Source: Acidimicrobiia bacterium
Lineage (GTDB): Bacteria > Actinomycetota > Acidimicrobiia > Acidimicrobiales > Bin134
NCBI GenBank assembly: GCA_022822265.1
Contig: JAJECA010000022.1
Location: 1 to 64,000 of the forward strand
DNA: 64,000 nucleotides
Direction: 5' to 3'
How positions within the stretch are numbered: the stretch's first letter is position 1; every line of letters begins with the position of its first letter. Below the pieces are notes generated by a model. It worked only from the letters and a program-made list of their open reading frames with translations, was not told the DNA's origin and ran no database searches. Positions 33,127-40,449 of this stretch are shown here, piece by piece. The position numbers were made by a program, and so were the translations under genes.

Positions 33127-34256
33127 GCCCGATCCTCCATCTGGATATCGCCCTCAGCCCATCGCTGTACTCGGGTTCGCAGTTTGAGGCTCCCCACCAC
33201 GAACACCACCACCACGCCGTTGAGGGCGATCACCAAGGCCTGGGGCACTTGCACCGCCCGTTGCAGGGATATCCCCCCGGCCAGCATTCCGCCGAACAGA
33301 TACGAAGACAGCACGGTGAACAGCGGGTGCAAACCTCCGAACAATGCGGTCACGATGCCGTTGAACCCCGCGCTCTGGGTGAAGGCCAACGGGCCTCCCT
33401 CACCGATCAGCCGGTGCGACTCACTCCCGAACACCAGCACCGCGCCAGCGATGCCGGCGCAGGCACCGCTGAAGGCCAACGCCTGGGTGATGCTGAGCTC
33501 CACCTTCATGCCCGCGGCGCGCGACGCGTGGGGATTGTGGCCCACCGCCCGCAAGCGCATGCCCAAGCTGCTGCGGAACAACAACAGATACCCCAGAATG
33601 GCCACGATCAGTGCCACCACGATGCCCAGGTGCAAGCGCGTCCCCCCTGGCAGGATGGGCAGGTCGGCGTTGTGGCTCAAGCGCTTGGTCTGCTGGATTC
33701 TGATGGCGCCGGGCTCGATGAGCCAGTCTTCGAGCAAGAAGCTCATGAAGAACCCGGCGATGATGTTCATCATGATGGTGCTGAGGATCTCGTTGACCCC
33801 GCTGTAGGCCTTCAGTGCGCCGGGGATCGCCCCCCAGATGCCCCCGCCGATGCCTCCGGCGATCATCACCAGCGGCACCAGGACCGGGCGGGGTACATCG
33901 GGCAGGGCCAGCGCCACCAGCGTGGCCAAAATGGCCCCCATGATGATCTGCCCCTCGCCCCCGATGTTGATGACGCCGGTGCGAAACGCGATGCAGATGC
34001 CAACGCCCACCAGCATGAGGGGGATGGATTTCAGGGCGGTGGCGGCCAGCTCGTCTGGGCCTCCAAACGCCCCGGTGAACAGCTCCCGGTAGCCGGTAAG
34101 CGGGTTGGCCCCGAATACCCCCAAGAGGATGGCCCCCACGGCCAGAGCGGCGATCACTGCCCCCGCAGGCACCGCCAGCCCGGCAAACGGACGGAAGTAA
34201 CGACCTATGCCGTGCCCGTCAGAAGAACCTTGTTGATTATCAGACATTTTCAACAT
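33123..34256 (-). CDS. ABC importer permease, BMP/sugar type, first subunit
   Basis: 377 aa. YufP-type permease with GANPLTGYRELFTGAFGG, GVINIGGEGQIIMGAILAT and LRAVGHNPHASRAAGMKVE, the last being the ATPase-contact loop. About ten membrane segments. It is first in a two-gene operon with the partner at 32191. A 28-kb gap and opposite orientation separate it from the ATPase. Divergent from the pilus gene at 34312 with 55 bases between. Confidence 0.9.
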   Translation of the reverse strand: MLKMSDNQQGSSDGHGIGRYFRPFAGLAVPAGAVIAALAVGAILLGVFGANPLTGYRELFTGAFGGPDELAATALKSIPLMLVGVGICIAFRTGVINIGGEGQIIMGAILATLVALALPDVPRPVLVPLVMIAGGIGGGIWGAIPGALKAYSGVNEILSTIMMNIIAGFFMSFLLEDWLIEPGAIRIQQTKRLSHNADLPILPGGTRLHLGIVVALIVAILGYLLLFRSSLGMRLRAVGHNPHASRAAGMKVELSITQALAFSGACAGIAGAVLVFGSESHRLIGEGGPLAFTQSAGFNGIVTALFGGLHPLFTVLSSYLFGGMLAGGISLQRAVQVPQALVIALNGVVVVFVVGSLKLRTRVQRWAEGDIQMEDRA

Positions 34257-34311
34257 AGATTGTTCTGAGTTCCCCTCTGTTCGCCGAAGCGATCAACTCG
34301 CGGAGGTTTCC

Positions 34312-34989
34312 ATGCTGGTGACCTGTTGGTCAACCAAGGGGGGTTCTGGCACTACGGTTATTGCAGCCCTCGTCAGCCTACATGCTGCCCAAGATCGCAA
34401 CCGGCCGGTTCTGCTCGTCGACCTCGACGGCGACCTGCCGGCGGTGTTCGGCTGTGCCGATTCGCCATCCGGTCTGGGCGAGTGGCTCCGCAGCGATCTT
34501 GCCCCTTGCTCGCTGGAGCGGGTGCTTGAGGAGCTGACCCCCAACCTGTCGCTGCTTCCCCGCGGTCGGGGCCAGCTCAGTGCTCGGAGGGCCGACGACC
34601 TTGTGGAGTGGTTGGCCTCCGATGCCGTTGTGGTGGTGGACGCAGGGGTGCTGAGATCCATGGACGAGCCTTCCGACCGCGGCCCGGACGACGAGCTTCG
34701 CCGGCGGCTGGCCGCCGAGGCCGACCGATCGGTGTTGGTCACCCGGGCGTGCTATTTGGCACTGCGCCGCACGGTCTCGCTCCCGGTTCGGCCCACCGGG
34801 GTGGTACTTGTTTCCGAGGCTGGACGGGCGCTTACCCGTTCAGACTGCGAGCGAGCCATCGGCGCGCCGGTGCTGGCCACCGTCGCCGTCGATCCCGACA
34901 TTGCCCGGGCAGTGGACGCGGGGATGCTGCGCACCAGGGTGCCCAAGGGGGCGATCAAGGTCCTCGGTCGGCTGACCGAGGAGCACTGA
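34312..34989 (+). CDS. CpaE/MinD-like ATPase of the Tad pilus locus
   Basis: 225 aa. A deviant Walker A, KGGSGTT, lies at 9-15 and is followed by VLLVDLDGDLPAVFG. There is no N-terminal receiver-like domain as found in Caulobacter CpaE, so it is the short actinobacterial form (TadZ-like). It probably places the pilus machine at a pole. It begins the tad operon; GGAGG lies upstream of ATG 34312, and the next gene starts 4 bases after its stop. Confidence 0.8.
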   Translation: MLVTCWSTKGGSGTTVIAALVSLHAAQDRNRPVLLVDLDGDLPAVFGCADSPSGLGEWLRSDLAPCSLERVLEELTPNLSLLPRGRGQLSARRADDLVEWLASDAVVVVDAGVLRSMDEPSDRGPDDELRRRLAAEADRSVLVTRACYLALRRTVSLPVRPTGVVLVSEAGRALTRSDCERAIGAPVLATVAVDPDIARAVDAGMLRTRVPKGAIKVLGRLTEEH

Positions 34990-34992
34990 GCA

Positions 34993-36018
34993 GTGGCCTG
35001 GAGTCGCACCGGGGGAGGCAAGGAGGCCCTCGACCCGTTCCTTTGCGATCCGTCGGTCTCGGAGATCATGGTGAACGGTCCGGGGCCGGTGTGGGTCGAG
35101 CGCCGCGGGAGCCTCGAGGCCACCGGCACGATCTTGGACACCGAGACCATCGAGCTGATTATCGAGCAGACGGTGGCGCCGTTGGGCCGCCGCATCGACC
35201 GCAGTTCCCCGATGGTTGACGCCCGACTGGCCGACGGTTCCCGGCTCAACGCGGTTGTGCCTCCAGTTGCGGTGGACGGACCCTACGTGACCATCCGCCG
35301 GTTCTCTGTCCGCCCGGTTGCCCTGGAGGAATTCGCCCCTCCAGGCGTGGTGTCTGTTCTGCGATGGGCGGTAGCCACCCGCTGCAATCTGGTGGTTTCG
35401 GGGGGCACCGGTGCCGGCAAGACGACCCTGCTGAATGCCCTGGCCGGCGCCATCTCCCCCGGAGAGCGGGTAGTGACAGTGGAGGACGCCGCTGAGCTGG
35501 CCCTGGCCAGCGATCACGTCGTGCGCCTTGAGGCCCGGCCCATGGACACCGACGGGGTGTCCCCGGTCACCATCCGCCAGCTGGTGCGCAACGCCCTGCG
35601 GATGAGGCCCGACCGCATCATCGTGGGCGAAGTCCGGGGAGCCGAGACCCTCGACATGCTCCAGGCGATGAACACCGGCCATGAGGGCTCGCTGTCAACC
35701 TGCCATGCCAACAGCCCAGACGACGCCATCAGCCGACTGGAGACCATGGTGCTCTTCGAAGGGGGCGCCGTCCCCCTGTCCGCAGTGCGAGATCAGATCG
35801 CCGCCTCGGTGGACATGGTGGTCCACGTTGCCCGTCGCCCCGAGGGCCAGCGCCGCATCGTCTCGCTGGCAGTGGTCGACCGCTCCAATGAGCGAGACGA
35901 CGGAAGTCGGCCCCGGCTTCGCCAGATAGCCGACGAGTTTCAGCTGCACAGCCTGCCTGAGGTCAGACCCCGGATATCAGGCGCCGCCGATCCCGATCCC
36001 CGATGGCTTTGCCAATGA
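34993..36018 (+). CDS. tadA: Tad/Flp pilus assembly ATPase (TadA/CpaF)
   Basis: 341 aa. Secretion ATPase of the GspE/VirB11 class: N-terminal [18 protein letters not shown], Walker [11 protein letters not shown] (about 136-145), Asp box [25 protein letters not shown] and the His box ATTCHAN-like [12 protein letters not shown]. It powers pilin polymerisation at the cytoplasmic face. It is short for the family, which normally has about 400-480 residues, because the N-terminal helical part is missing. It overlaps tadB by 16 bases. Confidence 0.93.
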   Translation: MAWSRTGGGKEALDPFLCDPSVSEIMVNGPGPVWVERRGSLEATGTILDTETIELIIEQTVAPLGRRIDRSSPMVDARLADGSRLNAVVPPVAVDGPYVTIRRFSVRPVALEEFAPPGVVSVLRWAVATRCNLVVSGGTGAGKTTLLNALAGAISPGERVVTVEDAAELALASDHVVRLEARPMDTDGVSPVTIRQLVRNALRMRPDRIIVGEVRGAETLDMLQAMNTGHEGSLSTCHANSPDDAISRLETMVLFEGGAVPLSAVRDQIAASVDMVVHVARRPEGQRRIVSLAVVDRSNERDDGSRPRLRQIADEFQLHSLPEVRPRISGAADPDPRWLCQ

Positions 36019-36785
36019 AGTCGGTCAAGGAGGCATTCGGGGCGACTGCCGAGCGGGTCCAGGCCATGGCTGACCAGGCCGGGCTGAGCGTGACAGTGGT
36101 CCAAGTCCACAAAGGGCTGGTCGCGCTGGCATTGTTCGGCGCCGGATTCGGCGCTCTGCAAGCGAGCGTGATCGGCGCGATGGTCGGTGTGGCGGTGTCT
36201 GTTGGCGGTGCCCTAGTGGTATTGAGAGCCAGTCGCCATCGCCGCGACCGGGTGATTGAGGCGCAGCTTCCCGCCTTCTTGGAGGCCATCGCCCGCGGGC
36301 TGCGAACCGGGCTGCAACTAGGTCCCGCGGCAGCAGAGGCCGCCTCCAGCACCCCGCCTCCGCTGCACTACGAGGTGGTGCCGCTGGCTGAGGAGCTTCG
36401 TAGAGGGCTCCGCAGCGCCGATGTGTTCGACCGTTGGGCCCGTCGCCGCCCCGAAAGCGGCGTCGGGCTGGCCGCGGCAGCGATGGCCTTTGCCGCCACC
36501 GCCGGCGGCGCCCAAGCGCGGGCCATCGACGGGGTGGCCGCCACCTTGAGAGATCGGGTCGCCCTCGATCTGGAAGTGCGCTCCCTCACCTCTCAGGCCC
36601 GAGCCTCCGCGATGATGATCGCAGCCCTGCCCGTGGGCTTCATGCTCCTGTCGGCCAGTGTTGGCGACCATACGGCCAGCTTCTTGTTCACCACGCGACT
36701 CGGCTTGGCCATCCTCGCCTGCGGGCTGGGACTCGATGCGATTGGGGCGTGGTGGATGCGCCGGATCGTGAACTCCCGAGACTGA
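36003..36785 (+). CDS. tadB: Tad pilus inner-membrane platform protein (TadB)
   Basis: 260 aa. GspF-type protein: two N-terminal hydrophobic stretches near 40-75, then a cytoplasmic helical domain with LPAFLEAIARGLRTGLQLGPA, and two C-terminal membrane segments (AALPVGFMLLSA and LGLAILACGLGLDAIG). With TadC it forms the platform that couples TadA to pilin. The next gene starts one base after the stop. Confidence 0.87.
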   Translation: MALPMKSVKEAFGATAERVQAMADQAGLSVTVVQVHKGLVALALFGAGFGALQASVIGAMVGVAVSVGGALVVLRASRHRRDRVIEAQLPAFLEAIARGLRTGLQLGPAAAEAASSTPPPLHYEVVPLAEELRRGLRSADVFDRWARRRPESGVGLAAAAMAFAATAGGAQARAIDGVAATLRDRVALDLEVRSLTSQARASAMMIAALPVGFMLLSASVGDHTASFLFTTRLGLAILACGLGLDAIGAWWMRRIVNSRD

Positions 36786-36786
36786 C

Positions 36787-37491
36787 ATGGTCATTCCCAT
36801 CGCCTTGGGCTTGTTGTGGGCGGCCGTGGTGCTGCTCTGGGGGTGGCGGGCACGACCCCGCCAGATCCGATCTCCCGCACCGAACCCGACTCGCGCCCGA
36901 TCGTCGAAGACCACTTCAGCGGTCGGCTTTGCATTGGGCGCAGTTATCGCATTGGCAGTCCATCCCGTGCTCGGGGTGGGGGTGGGCTTGTTCATTTGGG
37001 TTGCACCGCACCGCCGCCGGACGCAGGTGCAGCGCCGCAGGCAAGCCGAGGTGGTCGAAGAACTGCCCGAAGCAGTTGATCTGCTCCGGTTGGCCGTTTC
37101 GTCGGGCCTCAATGTCCATTTGGCGGTGACCGCAGTGGGGGAGCGACTCAGCGGTCCCGTGGGACTCGGCTTGTCCGGGGCCGTTCAGCGAGCTCACGAC
37201 GGAATGCGCCTGGCCGATGCGCTGGAACCTCTCCCTGATTCCGTGGGCGAGCCGGTTCGTCCTCTTGTCAGAGTGTTGATCGACGGTGATCGTTACGGCA
37301 TCGAATTGGAGCCCGCCCTGGCCCAGTTGGCCGCCGACAGTCGAATGTTGCGCCGCCGCCGTGCCGAAGAGCAGGCCCGCCGTCTGCCGCTGCGCCTGTT
37401 GCTGCCATTGGTGGCCTGCATCCTGCCCGCCTTCATCCTCCTCACCCTGGCCCCGGTCCTTGCCGAAACGCTGACCGTCCTGCGCCAATGA
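36787..37491 (+). CDS. tadC: Tad pilus inner-membrane platform protein (TadC)
   Basis: 234 aa. Second GspF-type protein: N-terminal hydrophobic segments, then EVVEELPEAVDLLRLAVSSGLNVHLAV and DALEPLPDSVGEPVRPLVRVLIDGDRYG, and a C-terminal membrane segment RLLLPLVACILPAFILLTLAPVL. Arrangement and neighbours identify it as the TadC partner of the preceding gene. Confidence 0.85.
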   Translation: MVIPIALGLLWAAVVLLWGWRARPRQIRSPAPNPTRARSSKTTSAVGFALGAVIALAVHPVLGVGVGLFIWVAPHRRRTQVQRRRQAEVVEELPEAVDLLRLAVSSGLNVHLAVTAVGERLSGPVGLGLSGAVQRAHDGMRLADALEPLPDSVGEPVRPLVRVLIDGDRYGIELEPALAQLAADSRMLRRRRAEEQARRLPLRLLLPLVACILPAFILLTLAPVLAETLTVLRQ

Positions 37492-37530
37492 CCGAGACCT
37501 CATCTTCCCCCGCCGCTTTCTTCCGCACAG

Positions 37531-37746
37531 GTGCACCGCATGTTCTTGCTTCGATGCCTCATCACCCTTGACGCATGGCTGGCCCGATTTCGCTCCGACC
37601 GGGGCCAGGCCACCGCCGAGTATGCCCTCATCCTTTTGGGGGCTGCCGCGGTAGCCATGCTCCTGGTGACTTGGGTCACTAAAACCAACAGAATCTCCAA
37701 CCTCCTCGACGCCGTATTCCGACACATAACTGGTCTTGTCAGCTAG
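37531..37746 (+). CDS. Small DUF4244/Flp-like pilin candidate
   Basis: 71 aa. After a basic N-terminus comes RGQATAEYALILLGAAAVAMLLVTWV, which is the type IV prepilin pattern in Flp/DUF4244 form: an ATAEYA motif with the conserved Glu, followed by a hydrophobic helix, then a short tail. It is most likely the major pilin. ATG 37540 is an alternative start. No prepilin peptidase gene is in the window. Confidence 0.8.
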   Translation: MHRMFLLRCLITLDAWLARFRSDRGQATAEYALILLGAAAVAMLLVTWVTKTNRISNLLDAVFRHITGLVS

Positions 37747-38125
37747 AGGCCCGGTGGCCGTCGCCCGCGACCGGGGCCAGGCTGCGGTGGAGACTGCGCT
37801 GGTGCTTCCGCTGATCATGGCGGTGGCATTGGCGCTGGTCCAAGTGGGGCTGTTGGTGCGCGACCACGTGTTGGTCGTGCATGCGGCCCGAGAGGCGGCC
37901 CGCGCCGCGGCGGTTGACCCCACCACCGAGGCGGCCGTTTCCGCCGCGCTGGCCGCCACCAACTTGGACCCCAACAGAATGCTGGTGGAGACCGACGGAG
38001 GCCGTACAACTGGCGGGCTCCTTCGAGTCACCGTGAGCTTTCGGCCCGAGCCCTCTGTGCCTTTGGTGGGCCGCTTTTTCCCCTCGGTGACCATCCAAGA
38101 GGCGTTGACCGTTCGCGTGGAATAA
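37736..38125 (+). CDS. TadE-like pseudopilin
   Basis: 129 aa from TTG 37736, or about 123 from GTG 37754, which is the more usual codon. RDRGQAAVETALVLPLIMAVALALVQVGLLV is the TadE motif with the conserved Glu next to a single membrane helix; HAAREAARAAA follows. TadE proteins are minor pilins that support assembly. It overlaps or abuts the DUF4244 gene and ends the tad operon. Confidence 0.83.
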   Translation: MSARGPVAVARDRGQAAVETALVLPLIMAVALALVQVGLLVRDHVLVVHAAREAARAAAVDPTTEAAVSAALAATNLDPNRMLVETDGGRTTGGLLRVTVSFRPEPSVPLVGRFFPSVTIQEALTVRVE

Positions 38126-38158
38126 CTGCTCTGGACCGAAACGAATTGGAACCACCAC

Positions 38159-38164
38159 TAGTCT
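38159..38164 (+). promoter_or_regulatory. Possible -10 box of the STAS/RsbW pair
   Basis: TAGTCT stands 8 bases before GTG 38173, in the 47-base gap after the tad operon. No convincing -35 was found. Confidence 0.3.
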
Positions 38165-38172
38165 GATATTTC

Positions 38173-38517
38173 GTGGAATTCGGCGTCACCGTTGCCTCAT
38201 TTGGGGAGTGGGATGTCCTTACGGTCACCGGTGAGATCGACATGGCCACCGCGCCCCGCTTCCGCCAGCGGCTTCTCGCCTTGATCAGTGGTGGGGCTCA
38301 GAACCTGGTAATCGACCTCTCCGGGGTTGACTACATAGATTCCACTGGACTCGGCGTGCTCATGGGCGGGGCAAAACGAGTGCGAAGCGCTGGAGGAGAT
38401 ATTCGGTTGGTCACGGCGGGACCCCGTCTCGCAGATCTGATCGAGCTCACCCGGCTCGACCGCGTCCTAGATGTGTACGACTCGGTTTCGGCGGCCACTG
38501 AAGGCTCCAGCTCGTGA
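38173..38517 (+). CDS. STAS-domain anti-sigma factor antagonist
   Basis: 114 aa. Single STAS domain with the phosphorylatable S57 in YIDSTGLGVLMGG. It overlaps the kinase-like gene at 38514 by 4 bases, the common RsbV-RsbW arrangement, so they are translationally coupled. Together they form a partner switch that frees a sigma factor on dephosphorylation. A matching sigma factor and a PP2C phosphatase are not adjacent. Confidence 0.9.
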   Translation: MEFGVTVASFGEWDVLTVTGEIDMATAPRFRQRLLALISGGAQNLVIDLSGVDYIDSTGLGVLMGGAKRVRSAGGDIRLVTAGPRLADLIELTRLDRVLDVYDSVSAATEGSSS

Positions 38518-38963
38518 CGTCCGACCCCACCCGGTTCGACTTCGAGATACCCGCTCGCCCGGAATACCTCTCCCTGGTCCGCTCTTTGGTGGTTGAGGCC
38601 GCTGAATCGGATACGACGCTGAGCCGCGAGCGCGTCGAGGATTTCAAAGTGGCGGTATCTGAGGCCACGACCAACGCCATCGAGGCCCATGCCCGGGCTT
38701 GCCGCGACGAGTCCATACGCATTCGCTGCACCGTCACCGACGACCGCCTTGAATTCCACGTCACCGACCGGGGCTTCGGGTTCTATCCCGATCAGATTCA
38801 GGTTCTCCCCGAACCCGACGATCCCAGCCGCTTGAATTTCGAGCGGGGCCTGGGCATCTATCTCATGAGAATCCTCTCCGACAAGGTCGAAATACAAAGT
38901 GGGCCCGACGGCACCGAGGTCTTCTTGGCCATCGACCTCTCGGCCAACAACTCGAATAGCTGA
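38514..38963 (+). CDS. RsbW/SpoIIAB-type anti-sigma factor kinase
   Basis: 149 aa, a GHKL ATPase domain. N box: FKVAVSEATTNAIEAHAR; G1 region: FHVTDRGFGFYPDQIQ; G2 region: RGLGIYLMRILSDKVEIQ. It would phosphorylate the STAS protein encoded just upstream and bind a sigma factor. A second STAS protein (24556-24912) could also be its substrate. Starts with GTG inside the upstream stop. Confidence 0.88.
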   Translation: MTSDPTRFDFEIPARPEYLSLVRSLVVEAAESDTTLSRERVEDFKVAVSEATTNAIEAHARACRDESIRIRCTVTDDRLEFHVTDRGFGFYPDQIQVLPEPDDPSRLNFERGLGIYLMRILSDKVEIQSGPDGTEVFLAIDLSANNSNS

Positions 38964-39038
38964 ACGGTTGGCAAATGAACGGTCAACTGCCCGCTGTGAC
39001 TGAGAGAGACGGGCCTGTAGAGGCTACGTTCGGCGCCG

Positions 39039-40376
39039 ATGGCTGATAAGAACCCCCTCAGCGATCTGACCTTCCTGGGTGGCCCCAGTCGGCTGGCTCG
39101 TTACATCGGCCGCCCTATCCACCATTTCGCGGCCATCGAAGCAGCCGGCGGCGTTCTCATGCTGATCGCCACCGTGGCCGCCCTGGTGTGGGTGAACTCT
39201 CCATGGCAGGACTCATACTTCGACTTCTGGCACACCCACGTGTCTTTCTCGGTGGGCGATTACCACTTTGAGCATGATCTTGAGCACATCGTTCAAGACG
39301 GCCTCATGGCCGTGTTCTTCTTCGTGGTCGGCTTGGAGATCAAGCGAGAAATGGTGAACGGACAACTCCGCGACCCTCGCTTTGCCGCCCTGCCCGCAGT
39401 AGCCGCCCTCGGCGGCATGGTGGTGCCTGCGCTGGTCTACTTCGCCTTCAACGCCGGTGGCCCGGGTCAAGACGGCTGGGGCATACCCATGGCCACCGAC
39501 ATCGCCTTTGCCATTGGCGTCTTGTCGCTGCTCGGCAATCGCATTTCCCGACAGATGAAGGTGTTCCTGCTGACCCTTGCCATCGTCGACGACATCGGCG
39601 CCATCTTGGTGATCGCCATCTTCTACACCAGCGATCTCTCGAGCAACTGGCTGCTCACCGCCGCCATACTGCTGGCCGGGATTCTCATCCTTCGCCGACT
39701 CCATGTTTGGTATCTGCCGGTTTACATCGTCATCGGGGTGGCCTTCTGGCTGGCCGTGTTGGAATCCGGTGTCCACGCCACCATCGCCGGCGTGGTCCTC
39801 GGCCTGATCACGCCGGCCAAGCCCCTCCAGTCAGAAGACGAGGCCCGCAGCTGGGCTCGGTGGCTCCAGATGCAAGATCACATACACACCGACGATGTGC
39901 GCCGAGTGGGATTCCACATTCGAGAGTCGCAGCCCGTCAGCCTGCGGATTGAAGAGCTGCTTCACCCCATTGCCGGCTACATCATCATTCCCCTCTTCGC
40001 CCTGTCTGCCGCGGGGGTTGAACTGTCTGGAGATGTGCTCTCCGATGCCGCCTCCTCGCGGGTGACGCTGGGCGTGATTCTCGGATTGGTGGTGGGCAAG
40101 ACCGTGGGCATTTCGCTGTTCGCGTGGATCGCCCACCGCCTGGGGTGGGTCACCATCCCCAAGTCCTTGGCCGGTAGCCACATGGTGGGGCTGTCCATGG
40201 TGGCGGGCATCGGCTTCACCGTGTCGCTGTTCATCTCCCGTCTGGCCTTCGACGACCCGACCATCGCCGATGAGTCCAAGATCGGCATTCTCGTGGGATC
40301 GCTGATCGCCGCGGTCGTTGGCATGGGGATTTTGTCCCGCACCGAGTCCCCTCCCAAGTACGCCGACAAGGCCTAA
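39039..40376 (+). CDS. nhaA: Na+/H+ antiporter NhaA
   Basis: 445 aa with about 12 membrane helices. The essential aspartate pair is in LAIVDDIGAILVIAIFY, and the family motifs GLEIKREMVNGQLRDPR and GWGIPMATDIAFAIGVLSLLG are intact. It exports sodium using the proton gradient, consistent with a saline habitat. TACGTT stands 8 bases before ATG 39039 and no clear Shine-Dalgarno sequence is present. Confidence 0.96.
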   Translation: MADKNPLSDLTFLGGPSRLARYIGRPIHHFAAIEAAGGVLMLIATVAALVWVNSPWQDSYFDFWHTHVSFSVGDYHFEHDLEHIVQDGLMAVFFFVVGLEIKREMVNGQLRDPRFAALPAVAALGGMVVPALVYFAFNAGGPGQDGWGIPMATDIAFAIGVLSLLGNRISRQMKVFLLTLAIVDDIGAILVIAIFYTSDLSSNWLLTAAILLAGILILRRLHVWYLPVYIVIGVAFWLAVLESGVHATIAGVVLGLITPAKPLQSEDEARSWARWLQMQDHIHTDDVRRVGFHIRESQPVSLRIEELLHPIAGYIIIPLFALSAAGVELSGDVLSDAASSRVTLGVILGLVVGKTVGISLFAWIAHRLGWVTIPKSLAGSHMVGLSMVAGIGFTVSLFISRLAFDDPTIADESKIGILVGSLIAAVVGMGILSRTESPPKYADKA

Positions 40377-40412
40377 TCCCTGAATCTGTCGCTCAGCGCG
40401 TTTAGTTTCTGC

Positions 40413-40443
40413 TTGACAGCCCCTCTACCTCAACCCCTAGCTT
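40413..40443 (+). promoter_or_regulatory. Promoter of topA (leaderless)
   Basis: TTGACA (40413-40418), a 19-base spacer and TAGCTT (40438-40443) stand six bases before the topA GTG at 40450. The -35 is a perfect consensus; the spacer is longer than the usual 17. Confidence 0.45.
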
Positions 40444-40449
40444 CTCCCC

